Shown here piece after piece: positions 1-9,097 of a stretch of DNA of 64,000 nucleotides; the first letter of the stretch is position 1, and every line of letters starts with the position of its first letter. The notes beneath the pieces were generated by a model. The model was given only the letters and a program-made list of their open reading frames with translations, was not told where the DNA came from and ran no database searches. The position numbers and the translations under genes are program-made. Source of the DNA: Bacteroidota bacterium (lineage in GTDB: Bacteria; Bacteroidota; Bacteroidia; JACCXN01); the NCBI GenBank assembly GCA_013696965.1, contig JACCXN010000057.1, positions 186,001 to 250,000 on the forward strand. The letters are read 5' to 3'.

Positions 1-739
1 CATAAAATTCGAAGTTGATATGCCTGAAATTACTCACAAATTGAATAATGGAAAGGGTGTCAATTTTTTCAAGGTATTTATTATCCTGAATAGATTTTAA
101 CCTAGGCTTACGGGTGCTAATATTTTCAATAGCAAAAGATTCTTCAGGTGATTTCACATAATTAATTTCAATTTTTTCTATTTCATTGGGATTGTACCTG
201 TACAAAGCAGTTGATTTCCATTCGGTTTCATCAATAAAATACCTGGAACTGAGGTATCCTCGGTGACCAGGTATAAACATTACAAATGGTACTGATGAAT
301 TTTCCAATAACATGAAAGTGCCCATATTATCAGGAGTAGCTCCACCAACATAATAAACTTTAGCTGGTTTGTCTTTACCCATGTAAATTTCAATTTTAGT
401 TGAATTACCTGCCATATTTGAAACAACATGGTCAAGAGAAGCCCTTGAAACAGGAGATTTTACCTCTAGTTGGCTAATTGTATTAAGTAATAAATCAATA
501 CCGTCTTTTCTTGCCTCTGCATTTCCATTAACCGTCCAGATGCTATTGGTTTTTCTTTCCAGTGTTACTGTTCTTCCAATACCATCAGCCATAAAAATTT
601 TGGAAACATTAGCAGTATCTTTTACAGCAAAATCTTTCAGCTCTTTTTTAATTGTTCCTGTTTTATTATTAAACCATAAATAACCAGCAACAATGCTTAA
701 TACAAGGACAATAATTAAGGTAATTCTGTTTTTTTTCAT
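1..739 (-). CDS. DUF4340-like membrane-anchored protein (C-terminus cut off)
   Basis: Only the N-terminal 246 residues lie in the window; the gene continues past position 1. Reading back from the ATG at 739 gives a lysine-rich start, one hydrophobic helix at about residues 5-20, then a soluble domain that runs open to the edge. The pattern (short anchor, then segments such as VYYVGGATPDNMGTFMLL) fits DUF4340 proteins, which commonly sit just downstream of gldG-type genes of ABC-2 transporters. It is the third gene of a reverse-strand run with gldF and gldG, 64 bases after gldG. The precise function of the family is not known; a role with the GldFG transporter is inferred from position only. 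Confidence 0.6.
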   Translation of the reverse strand, partial: MKKNRITLIIVLVLSIVAGYLWFNNKTGTIKKELKDFAVKDTANVSKIFMADGIGRTVTLERKTNSIWTVNGNAEARKDGIDLLLNTISQLEVKSPVSRASLDHVVSNMAGNSTKIEIYMGKDKPAKVYYVGGATPDNMGTFMLLENSSVPFVMFIPGHRGYLSSRYFIDETEWKSTALYRYNPNEIEKIEINYVKSPEESFAIENISTRKPRLKSIQDNKYLEKIDTLSIIQFVSNFRHINFEFY

Positions 740-803
740 GATATTTTTTAAGAGCTATAAAAGCATTATTTAGAAATCGGTTTTCAATAATCCAAAAATA
801 AAA

Positions 804-2492
804 TCAGGAGTATTTTCTTTTTCTGATATAAAAGAGTATAATTCCAGCAAACAAAACAATAATAACAGGTAGAACAGTATTTAGTAATTGCCAGAATGTT
901 CTTTCAACTTTAATTCTTTCAGAATCAAGCAGTCTCAATTTAAATTCTTTTGAACGAGCACCTATAATCCCTGAATCATCACAAAGGTAATTCATGGCAT
1001 TTAATATAAATGTTTTGTTTGAGTAAATTTCTCCTGTAAACCTGTCGTAACCCAAGGGATAAACATTTCCAGTTGATTTTTGTATTGAATTTTTGATAAT
1101 ATTTCCGCTTCCGACTACAATCATTTTAGTTGGTTGGCTTTTATCTTTAAACTTAATATCCTCACTTTCCATAACCTCAGGTGTAATTCTGTTGGTAAAT
1201 GCTGATTCAAATTCACCTTCAAGAAGATAGGACACAGGTTGGAATGATTTGTTGAATTGCTCGGCTTTGGGTTCTTCTCTTAAGGAATTGATACTTATTC
1301 TAACTGGTGCATTAAGCAGTTTTGTATATTTTGAAGTATGAAGCAAAGGGGTTTTCTTTATCCCTGGGGCACTAACAGTATCAATGCTACTGATGAATTC
1401 AACACGAAGTGCATTAAGGTTATTTACAATAGGGTGATTGCTCTGGGGCATAAGCAATGGAAAATAAAACCACGGAAAAAGTTTTTGCTGGGGTTGATTG
1501 CCTATATATCCAGTAACAACTGGAATAGGAGCAGCCTGCAAATCCTGAACTAAATTGTTATTTATTCGAATGCCATACCTGAAAAGCTGATCATCAAGAT
1601 TTAATTCTTTGGCAATTGCAAAAGTCATTTTATTCGTAGAAAGACTATCCATTATTGCATCAACAGGATTAATCAGCCAAAGGACTTTTCCTCCCCTCAT
1701 GATAAATTGGTCAATAATAAATTTGTCTTTTTCAGAAAAAGCAGAATCCGGATTAGCAATAATAATTGCACTTATTCCTTTAAGACTGTTAAGCTTCTCT
1801 GCAATTTTAATTCTTTTCACATCGTAATATTCCGACAATGCCCTAGTAGCATCCTTAACTTCAGTTTCATCAAGTTCCCCATGTCCCTCAATAAATGCAA
1901 TACTTGGTTTTGATTCATCACTCAGTTTTTTTATAGTATTTGCAATTTCATATTCGAGTTGTTGTTCAGAAATATTAAGCATTTGTTCCGGAGAAGCACC
2001 CATCTGACTTTTAAGAAGTTGTAAAGGAGCCTCTTTTCCACGGTATGAAAAAATTGCTCCCGGAAATATTATTTTTTCTGATTTACCATCTCCTTCCTTA
2101 ACTTCCAAATTTGTATACTGAAGTCCTTGTTTTGTAAGTTGTTGATAAATCTCATGACGCTTTTTTTCATCCGGGTCTGAGGAGGGGTTTATAAATTCAT
2201 ATTCAATATCAGGGGAAATTGCTCTTAACTCATCAAGAATTTCCTTAGTGGAATTACGCAGGCGTTTAAAACCAGCAGGGAAGTCTCCTTCAAGGTAAAC
2301 CTTAACATAAACTACATCATCCAGGTTTTTTACCAATTCTTTTGTAGCAGAGGTAAGTGTGAAACGCTTTTCAGATGTAAGGTCAATTCTCTTAAAAGCA
2401 AAATTTCCTATGATATTTATGAGAATAATTATCAATACGCTTGCCAGCAACTGAATTAAGTCTCTTTTTTTATTTGTTTTTTTAGTGGTCAT
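804..2492 (-). CDS. gldG: Gliding-motility ABC transporter auxiliary protein GldG
   Basis: This 562-residue protein has an N-terminal membrane helix (about 13-33), a long periplasmic ABC-type uncharacterised domain (GldG/IflG family), and a C-terminal helix (about 538-557) followed by a short basic tail (RKRKY). The length and two-anchor layout match GldG of Bacteroidota. The family works with GldF (permease) and GldA (ATPase) in a transporter required for gliding in Flavobacterium; many non-gliding relatives also keep it. gldF lies 23 bases upstream on the same strand, so they are probably cotranscribed. gldA is not in the window, which is usual. The ATG start directly precedes a KK-rich stretch and the first helix. 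Confidence 0.9.
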   Translation of the reverse strand: MTTKKTNKKRDLIQLLASVLIIILINIIGNFAFKRIDLTSEKRFTLTSATKELVKNLDDVVYVKVYLEGDFPAGFKRLRNSTKEILDELRAISPDIEYEFINPSSDPDEKKRHEIYQQLTKQGLQYTNLEVKEGDGKSEKIIFPGAIFSYRGKEAPLQLLKSQMGASPEQMLNISEQQLEYEIANTIKKLSDESKPSIAFIEGHGELDETEVKDATRALSEYYDVKRIKIAEKLNSLKGISAIIIANPDSAFSEKDKFIIDQFIMRGGKVLWLINPVDAIMDSLSTNKMTFAIAKELNLDDQLFRYGIRINNNLVQDLQAAPIPVVTGYIGNQPQQKLFPWFYFPLLMPQSNHPIVNNLNALRVEFISSIDTVSAPGIKKTPLLHTSKYTKLLNAPVRISINSLREEPKAEQFNKSFQPVSYLLEGEFESAFTNRITPEVMESEDIKFKDKSQPTKMIVVGSGNIIKNSIQKSTGNVYPLGYDRFTGEIYSNKTFILNAMNYLCDDSGIIGARSKEFKLRLLDSERIKVERTFWQLLNTVLPVIIVLFAGIILFYIRKRKYS

Positions 2493-2515
2493 TCTTCTTT
2501 AAGTCACTTTATTTA

Positions 2516-3247
2516 TTACCATTTCCTGCTTTCAAGAACTGTTCGGGTAAGCAGCAAAAAGACACCTATAAGGCTAAGATAATATATCACATCCCTTGAA
2601 TCAATTACCCCTCGACTCATTGAAATATAATGTTCATTAATACCAAAATGAAGAATAACACTATCTATTTTACCGAACATTGCTAGTGTGCTAATGGATT
2701 CAAACCCTATAAAAAAGAAAAAGCTTAAAAACACCCCAATGATAAAGGCAATGATTTGATTTTCTGTTACAGAAGAAGAAAAAATTCCAATAGATACAAA
2801 TGCAGAGGCCAAAAACAATAAGCCTAAATAAGAGCCCCACATGCCTCCGGTATCAATATTTCCTGTTGGATTTCCTAAAACCTGGGCTGAATAATAATAT
2901 ACCAGAGTAGGCAATAGTGAGAGAATTACCAGGGTTAAGCCAGCCAAATATTTACCAAGAATAATTTGTATATCAGTGAGTGGCCTTGTTAGCAATAATT
3001 CAATTGTACCAGATTTTTTTTCATCAGCAAACATTCTCATTGTAACAGCTGGAATTAAAAACATGAATACCCAGGGTGCTATAATAAAAAGGGTATCAAT
3101 ATTGGCATATCCGGCATCAAGTATGTTGAACTCACCGGGGAATACCCACATAAACAAACCAATAACGGTAAGAAAAATGGTTATAACAATATACCCTATA
3201 AGTGAACTTAAAAAACTGCTGATTTCCTTAAAATATAGTGTTCTCAA
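2516..3247 (-). CDS. gldF: Gliding-motility ABC transporter permease GldF
   Basis: This is a 243-residue ABC-2 type permease with six predicted hydrophobic segments (about 12-34, 52-73, 98-121, 135-160, 163-187 and 219-237). The cytoplasmic loop MRMFADEKKSGTIELLLTRP is the typical ABC-2 conserved loop before the third helix. It is the first gene of the reverse operon gldF-gldG-DUF4340. Its role, from the family, is the membrane channel of the GldAFG transporter, whose substrate is unknown. Start: ATG at 3247, immediately before LYFKEI, the usual GldF N-terminus. A TAnnTTTG promoter-like site lies about 77 bases upstream. Confidence 0.9.
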   Translation of the reverse strand: MRTLYFKEISSFLSSLIGYIVITIFLTVIGLFMWVFPGEFNILDAGYANIDTLFIIAPWVFMFLIPAVTMRMFADEKKSGTIELLLTRPLTDIQIILGKYLAGLTLVILSLLPTLVYYYSAQVLGNPTGNIDTGGMWGSYLGLLFLASAFVSIGIFSSSVTENQIIAFIIGVFLSFFFFIGFESISTLAMFGKIDSVILHFGINEHYISMSRGVIDSRDVIYYLSLIGVFLLLTRTVLESRKW

Positions 3248-3323
3248 TTCGTTAATTTTAATTGGGCAATTAATTTTTCCTGTTCATAGGGTAGTAATTT
3301 CACCATATGCTATCAATTAGCCG

Positions 3324-3331
3324 CAAATATA
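3324..3331 (-). promoter_or_regulatory. Possible -7 promoter element for gldF operon
   Basis: On the reverse strand the bases read TATATTTG, matching the Bacteroidota -7 consensus TAnnTTTG. No clear TTTG-type -33 element sits at the right distance, so support is weak. Confidence 0.3.
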
Positions 3332-3545
3332 TATATTTTTATATGCTTACCTTCTTAAAACTTATTTTCGTTGAAATTGTTTTAAATCAAAAATTAAATC
3401 AGTTAATTATACCGTGAATTCAAATCATTGAAATAAAACCAATTTAATTAATACCAGTTTAAGTAAAAGCAAAGAAATCTGAAAGAGATATTTTATGCAA
3501 ATATAAAGGAGTAAGAAATTGTAATTGTATTTTTAAGCGGATCAA

Positions 3546-6188
3546 TTAAACCCTTACTCCAATCATACATATATCATCAATTTGTTCAAAATGGCCTTTC
3601 CAATTTTCAATGGTTGAATCCAAAATTGATTTTTGTTCTTCCATGGGTAGATGGCAAATTGAAAGTAATAACTCTTTTAACCTACTGGATTTGTATTTTT
3701 TATTTTTTTCGCCTCCAAACTGATCAACATAACCATCGGTAAAAATATAAAAACAATCTCCTTTTTGGAGTTCTATTTCATGGTTTGTAAATTTGTATTC
3801 ATCTTCTGTAAATCCACCAATCGAAGTTTTATCTCCTTGTATTTCAATAATCTGCGATGAGGGATTTTTAGAAAAAGTATTCGGGGAGCTTGATTCATCC
3901 TTGTTGTGAATAAATGAACTTTGAATATCAGTTGATCCATTTTTAATTATCCAGATTGGCCTGTAAGCTCCCGAGAATTGAAGTTTAATTGTTGAATTCA
4001 ACTGTTTTTGGTTTGTAAATTCTGATTTTGTATCAGGTTTTGGTTGGTTATTGTTCCATTGCAAACTGGTTAAAGCGATGTCCATACCGTCCCTTGATTT
4101 TACCCCATCAGAACTTTGTTTTAATGAGTTTTTGATGTTTCTGTTCAAATGTGTAAGGGCTTGAGCTGGATTATAAATTCCCTTTTCCACAATAATGTGG
4201 TTAAGCTGGGCATTTCCTATCATACTCATAAAAGCCCCGGGTACTCCATGACCTGTGCAATCGCAAGCGGCAAAAATAACTCCTGATTCTGAAAAAGGCT
4301 GATTAGCATCTATAGATCCTAGGTTCTGAGTAAAAAAAGGACTAAACCAATAAAAATCTCCTGAAACAATATCTTTTGGTTTAAACAGCACAAAGCTATC
4401 TGGCAGTGCTTGGTTAATTAAATCCAAAGGGGGCAACATGGCTTGCTGAATTTTTTTTGCATAATTTATACTGTCTGTGATGTCTTTGTTTTTTTGGGCT
4501 ATTTCATCACGATTCTGTTCAATAATATTATGGGCAGTTTCAATTTTTTTATTTTTTAATTCCAGTTCCTGGTTAGCTTGTTGTTTTCTAAGGTATCCAC
4601 GATAAATTACAAAAGCCAGTACCAGCATAAGTCCAAGACTAGCCCCAATAGAGTTTCGAAGCATTTTTTGGCGCGACAATTCTGTTTGTTGAATTTTATT
4701 GTCTTTACTTAATAAAGCTACTTCGGTAGTTTTGTTTTTAGTTTCCATTATTTGATAGTTTAGTTCGCTTTCCTGCTTATCTACTACCATCTGTTGAATT
4801 TCCCTGTTTTTATTCAAAAGGATTATTTCTTTTTCTTTTGTTTCAGCCTCCAGTTGTTGCTTTGCCAACTCTGATTGTTGAGTGCCAAGCCTTAGGCCCT
4901 GAATTTCCGTTTCCTGTATTAGAACCCTTATTTCTTTTTCTTTTTTTTCAGTTTCATACTTAGTTTGCATTTCAGAAAGCTGCTGGTTAGTTGCCAATGA
5001 ATAAATTGAATCTTTTATTTGGGAGTAAAGCTTGTAGTATTCCAGTGCTTTTTGATGATTATTCTGTTTATCATACACATTTATAAAACCTTCATAGGAG
5101 TTTTGCATTCCTTTCTTGTCATTTAATTCTTTGGCCAGTTTAAGGCCTTTTTGATGATACTCTATTGTTTGCTCATATTGTTGTTGACTAAAGTAATATG
5201 CGGCTATATTGTTGTAGGAACTAACCAGGGAGTTCTTATCATTTAATTCTTCCTTTAATTTTAAGGCTTTAATATTATATTCTAAGGCTAGTTCATATTT
5301 CTCCTGGTTGCGATAAACAACGGCAATGTTCCCATATAACTTTGCCATGTTTTTTTTAAGGTTGTTTTTTGTATCAAGTTCCAGAGCCTTAAAGAAGTAT
5401 TCTAATCCTAAATCGTACTTTTTTTCATTAACATATATGGCACCAATATTTGTATAAGAATCACTTATGCCTTGTGTTATTTTTCCTTCTTCTTTGGTTT
5501 TTAATCCTTTGAAAAAATATTCTAAAGCCTTCTCATAATTGCTTTGATATCTATAAATAAGACCTATATTATTGTAGGAAATAGCCAGGCCATGTACATT
5601 TTTTTGTTCTTCAAAAATGGTAAGACTATTTAAATAATTCTCCAAAGCGGAAGGGTAATTCTGTTGGTATAAATTTAAATTACCTGAAGAAACCAAACAA
5701 GAAGCTATTTCATTTTTCTCGTTTAACTCTTGATAAATCTTTAAAGCCTCATCATTATATTCCAGAGCTTTTGCATAATTTCCTTTATCCTCATATATGT
5801 ATGAGAAATGAATATAATTTTCTGCAATACCTGATTTGTTATTAATTTTTTTGTTTATTTTTAAGGACATTGAATAATACTCATTGGCTATGTCTAGTTT
5901 ATTCTGCCAATAATTAATTAGCCCTATCCTTGAAAAGCAAGTAGCTTTGCCTTTTTCCCAATTAAATTTTTCTGCTAATGGCAATGCTTTATTAGCATAT
6001 CCTAAGGCTTTTTCAGAATTACTTTTACGGTACTCCCAACTGAGATTATTTAAAACTTTAACCCTGTTTGTATCCTCTTTCATTACCAAAAGTAACTTTT
6101 CAAGAGAATCAACTACAGTTAAGTTTTGAGCCTCTGAAATAGTAAAGGATAAACCTAAAATAAAAAAAATTAAAACACTTTTAAGCAA
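3546..6188 (-). CDS. TPR-repeat, SpoIIE-type serine phosphatase
   Basis: This 880-residue signalling protein has a signal peptide (1-20, cleaved after SEA), about nine 40-residue TPR units (residues about 25-390), a long glutamate/glutamine-rich coiled coil (about 400-510), one membrane helix (about 513-531), a second coiled coil (about 535-580) and a C-terminal SpoIIE/PP2C-like phosphatase domain (about 590-880). The phosphatase motifs are visible: DIVSGDFYW (606-614), AACDCTGHGVPGAFMSM (640-656), DGMD (700-703) and FTDGYVDQFGG near the end; the aspartates are the expected metal ligands. The layout implies a periplasmic TPR sensor and a cytoplasmic phosphatase acting on phosphoserine in an anti-sigma antagonist or similar partner. 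No partner is adjacent. Monocistronic; the start ATG gives a clean signal peptide. Confidence 0.85.
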   Translation of the reverse strand: MLKSVLIFFILGLSFTISEAQNLTVVDSLEKLLLVMKEDTNRVKVLNNLSWEYRKSNSEKALGYANKALPLAEKFNWEKGKATCFSRIGLINYWQNKLDIANEYYSMSLKINKKINNKSGIAENYIHFSYIYEDKGNYAKALEYNDEALKIYQELNEKNEIASCLVSSGNLNLYQQNYPSALENYLNSLTIFEEQKNVHGLAISYNNIGLIYRYQSNYEKALEYFFKGLKTKEEGKITQGISDSYTNIGAIYVNEKKYDLGLEYFFKALELDTKNNLKKNMAKLYGNIAVVYRNQEKYELALEYNIKALKLKEELNDKNSLVSSYNNIAAYYFSQQQYEQTIEYHQKGLKLAKELNDKKGMQNSYEGFINVYDKQNNHQKALEYYKLYSQIKDSIYSLATNQQLSEMQTKYETEKKEKEIRVLIQETEIQGLRLGTQQSELAKQQLEAETKEKEIILLNKNREIQQMVVDKQESELNYQIMETKNKTTEVALLSKDNKIQQTELSRQKMLRNSIGASLGLMLVLAFVIYRGYLRKQQANQELELKNKKIETAHNIIEQNRDEIAQKNKDITDSINYAKKIQQAMLPPLDLINQALPDSFVLFKPKDIVSGDFYWFSPFFTQNLGSIDANQPFSESGVIFAACDCTGHGVPGAFMSMIGNAQLNHIIVEKGIYNPAQALTHLNRNIKNSLKQSSDGVKSRDGMDIALTSLQWNNNQPKPDTKSEFTNQKQLNSTIKLQFSGAYRPIWIIKNGSTDIQSSFIHNKDESSSPNTFSKNPSSQIIEIQGDKTSIGGFTEDEYKFTNHEIELQKGDCFYIFTDGYVDQFGGEKNKKYKSSRLKELLLSICHLPMEEQKSILDSTIENWKGHFEQIDDICMIGVRV

Positions 6189-6415
6189 TTTTTTTTTTGA
6201 TTAATTTATGAAAAAAACGAGAGCAAATGCATTATTCATCGGCCAAATTAAACAATATTTGGCAAGAATTTATTTTAATTTTTTAGAATTAAATCAATAA
6301 TTGTTTTGAATGTATTTTGATTTCGAATCCCATGTATTGCTTATTGTTGTTTATTTAATACGGAAGTAAATTTTAATGACCATACTTAAAAACCCTGTTT
6401 TCAAAGTAATTGTTT

Positions 6416-6423
6416 TAAATTTG
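6416..6423 (+). promoter_or_regulatory. Probable -7 promoter element for aspartate kinase
   Basis: TAAATTTG matches the Bacteroidota -7 consensus TAnnTTTG, followed by GCATAAA; the ATG of the kinase gene is about 68 bases downstream. The -33 element is not obvious. Confidence 0.4.
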
Positions 6424-6491
6424 CATAAAAATCACTATTACCATGTATCATTTGCTTTCAATAGTGATGCATTTAACACACCTATACCTTA

Positions 6492-7805
6492 ATGAAAATA
6501 TTGAAATTTGGAGGGACTTCAGTTGGAAGTCCAGAGCGAATAAAAAAAATGGTTGAACTTATTCATAATGAGGATAAGAAAATTGTAGTTCTTTCAGCCA
6601 TGTCTGGAACAACAAATAAGCTGGTTGAAATTGCTACAGCACTTTATGCCAAGGAACATGAAAAAGCAGGAGAATTAATAAACAAACTTCAGGAAGATTA
6701 TTTAAAGGTAATTGATGATTTATACCAAAGCCCTGAATCAATTGTTAAAGGCAGGGAAATGATAAACGCTCATTTTGGGTTTATACGAAGTTTTACCTTG
6801 GATTTATTTACCATTTTTGAGGAAAGGGCAATACTGGCCCAAGGCGAGCTTATTTCTACCGCTTTATTGCAGTTTTACCTTGAGGAGTTACATATTGATT
6901 CTGTTCTGCTTTCTGCACTTAATTTTATGCGTATTGATGTAAATGAGGAACCTGATTTTCAATTTATAGAGGAGAATTTAAAAAAGGAATTGTCGCAATT
7001 TTCTGAAAAAAAATTATTTATTACTCAGGGATATATTTGCAGAAATACTTTTGGAGAGGTAGATAATTTGAAAAGAGGGGGAAGTGATTATACTGCATCT
7101 TTAATTGGTGCTGCTTTAACTGCTGAAGAAATTCAAATATGGACTGATATTGATGGAATGCATAATAATGATCCACGGTTTGTCGAGAATACATATCCAA
7201 TTGCAGAACTTTCTTTTGATGAAGCAGCTGAACTCGCTTATTTTGGAGCCAAAATTTTACATCCATCTAGTGTAATGCCTGCAAAACTCAGAAATGTACC
7301 TGTAAGGCTTTTAAATACAATGAATCCTCAAGCAAAAGGAACATTAATTTCTTCGGTTTCTTCAGGAGAAAACATTAAAGCCGTAGCTGCAAAAGATGAT
7401 ATTATAGCAATCAAAATTAAATCTGGAAGAATGCTTTTAGCTTATGGTTTTATGCGAAGTGTTTTTGAGGTTTTCGAACGATTTAAAACTCCTATTGATA
7501 TGATTACAACTTCTGAAGTTGCTGTTTCTATTACCATAGATAATAATAAATTTTTGACGGAAATTATTGAGGAACTTCAAACTTTTGGAACTGTTGAAGT
7601 TGATGATGGCCATACAATAATATGCATAGTAGGAGATTTTTTGGCCGAAAAAACTGGATATGGAATAAAAATTTTTGAAGCATTAAAGAGCATTCCAATT
7701 CGAATGATCTCCTATGGAGGAAGTAAAAATAATATATCCCTACTTGTAAGTACAAGTCAGAAAAAAGAAGTACTTAATGCATTAAATAAAGGAATTTTTA
7801 ATTAA
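6492..7805 (+). CDS. lysC: Aspartate kinase (monofunctional)
   Basis: This enzyme phosphorylates aspartate, the first step towards lysine/DAP, threonine and methionine. The 437-residue protein starts with the family signature KFGGTSVGS (5-13). The kinase domain runs to about 285, with the nucleotide/aspartate region KRGGSDYTASLIGAAL and WTDIDGMHNNDPR visible, and two ACT domains fill the C-terminus (about 300-437), which suggests feedback control by an amino acid. The length fits monofunctional enzymes, without a fused homoserine dehydrogenase. lysA follows 127 bases later in the same direction, which suggests the pair serves lysine/DAP supply. There is no lysine riboswitch in the roughly 300 bases upstream; a promoter-like TAAATTTG is present. 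Confidence 0.92.
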   Translation: MKILKFGGTSVGSPERIKKMVELIHNEDKKIVVLSAMSGTTNKLVEIATALYAKEHEKAGELINKLQEDYLKVIDDLYQSPESIVKGREMINAHFGFIRSFTLDLFTIFEERAILAQGELISTALLQFYLEELHIDSVLLSALNFMRIDVNEEPDFQFIEENLKKELSQFSEKKLFITQGYICRNTFGEVDNLKRGGSDYTASLIGAALTAEEIQIWTDIDGMHNNDPRFVENTYPIAELSFDEAAELAYFGAKILHPSSVMPAKLRNVPVRLLNTMNPQAKGTLISSVSSGENIKAVAAKDDIIAIKIKSGRMLLAYGFMRSVFEVFERFKTPIDMITTSEVAVSITIDNNKFLTEIIEELQTFGTVEVDDGHTIICIVGDFLAEKTGYGIKIFEALKSIPIRMISYGGSKNNISLLVSTSQKKEVLNALNKGIFN

Positions 7806-7867
7806 GAAAAGCTTTATTGTCTGAGTAAACAATCATAGGTTTATTTATACTTAATTTTTCTGATTAT

Positions 7868-7894
7868 CTTATTTTAAAAATACTTTAAAATAAG
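7868..7894 (+). repeat. Perfect inverted repeat between lysC and lysA
   Basis: CTTATTTTAAA and TTTAAAATAAG form an 11-base-pair perfect stem with a 5-base loop. It is AT-only apart from the outer pair and lacks a following T-run, so it could be a weak terminator, an mRNA-stability hairpin or a protein-binding palindrome. Confidence 0.5.
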
Positions 7895-7932
7895 AATTAA
7901 ATAATCTCTCAATAAATTTAAAAGAATTGCAA

Positions 7933-9096
7933 ATGTATAAATCTGTATTTACTGCTGAACTTACACAAAGACTAAAAAATTATAAGACTCCATTTTATTA
8001 CTATGACCTAAGTAGCCTGGGTGAAACGCTTAAAATGGTAAAAGATAATGCCAAGAAATATAATTACATAGTTCATTATGCTTTAAAAGCAAATGCCAAT
8101 AACAAAATTGTCCAATTAATAAGGGATACAGGCATGGGTGCAGATTGTGTAAGTGGGAATGAAGTAAAAAAAGCCATTGAACTGGGTTTTAATTCAGAAC
8201 TTATTGCTTTTGCAGGGGTTGGAAAAACAGATGAAGAGATCAATTACGCTTTGGACCACGACATATTTTGCTTTAATTGCGAATCGGTGCAAGAGCTAGA
8301 AGTAATACAGGAATTGGCAGCGGCAAAGAAAAAAAAAGCAAGTATTGCATTACGAATCAACCCAAATGTGAATGCTTATACACACCATTATATTACAACT
8401 GGTTTAGAGGAGAATAAATTCGGAATAAACATGTGGGAAATGGATGCAGTTTTAATTCTATTAAAACAATTGCCAAATGTTGAGCTAAAGGGTTTGCATT
8501 TTCATATTGGATCTCAGATAACCGATTTATCTGCATTCAAGAATTTATGTTTAAAAGTAAATGAAATTCAACAATGGTTTTTGACAAAAAAAATAATTTT
8601 AGAGCATATTAATGTAGGCGGAGGACTTGGAGTTGATTACCAGGATCCCGACAAAAATGCTTTTCCTGACTTTAATGCCTACTTTAAATTATTTAATGAT
8701 TTTCTAGAGCTTCAGCCCCATCAACAGGTTCATTTTGAATTAGGAAGATCAATAGTTGCTCAATGCGGCAATCTTATATCCAGAGTGCTTTACATTAAAA
8801 ACGGAATTAATACCAATTTTGCTATTTTAGATGCTGGAATGACAGAATTAATAAGACCAGCGCTTTATCAATCATATCATAAAATTGAAAATATTAGTAA
8901 AATTGATAAAGTTTTGGATTTTAAATATGATGTAGTTGGCCCAATTTGTGAATCAAGCGATTGTTTTGGAAAAGCGGTGGTTTTGCCAGAAACTCAAAGA
9001 GGGGATTTAGTGGCAATCCGTACAGCAGGGGCTTATGGGGAAGTTATGGTTTCAGGGTACAATCTGCGAGAACAAAACCCTGTGGTTTTTGGTTAA
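7933..9096 (+). CDS. lysA: Diaminopimelate decarboxylase
   Basis: This PLP enzyme converts meso-diaminopimelate to L-lysine, the last step of lysine synthesis. The PLP lysine is K52 in VHYALKANAN. The alanine-racemase-like barrel fills residues about 20-250, with HFHIGSQI and the glycine-rich PLP phosphate loop HINVGGGLGVDY. The C-terminal beta domain carries GPICESSDCFGK, which holds the active-site cysteine, and AGAYGEVM. At about 387 residues it matches the shorter LysA type of Bacteroidota. I chose the ATG at 7933 over an in-frame TTG at 7927 because ATG gives the usual start. It probably belongs functionally with lysC upstream. Confidence 0.92.
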   Translation: MYKSVFTAELTQRLKNYKTPFYYYDLSSLGETLKMVKDNAKKYNYIVHYALKANANNKIVQLIRDTGMGADCVSGNEVKKAIELGFNSELIAFAGVGKTDEEINYALDHDIFCFNCESVQELEVIQELAAAKKKKASIALRINPNVNAYTHHYITTGLEENKFGINMWEMDAVLILLKQLPNVELKGLHFHIGSQITDLSAFKNLCLKVNEIQQWFLTKKIILEHINVGGGLGVDYQDPDKNAFPDFNAYFKLFNDFLELQPHQQVHFELGRSIVAQCGNLISRVLYIKNGINTNFAILDAGMTELIRPALYQSYHKIENISKIDKVLDFKYDVVGPICESSDCFGKAVVLPETQRGDLVAIRTAGAYGEVMVSGYNLREQNPVVFG

Positions 9097-9097
9097 A

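Noticed and set aside
6300-6491. Lysine riboswitch upstream of lysC
   Set aside because: No conserved lysine-riboswitch core or compact multi-helix structure is visible; the sequence is plain AT-rich leader.
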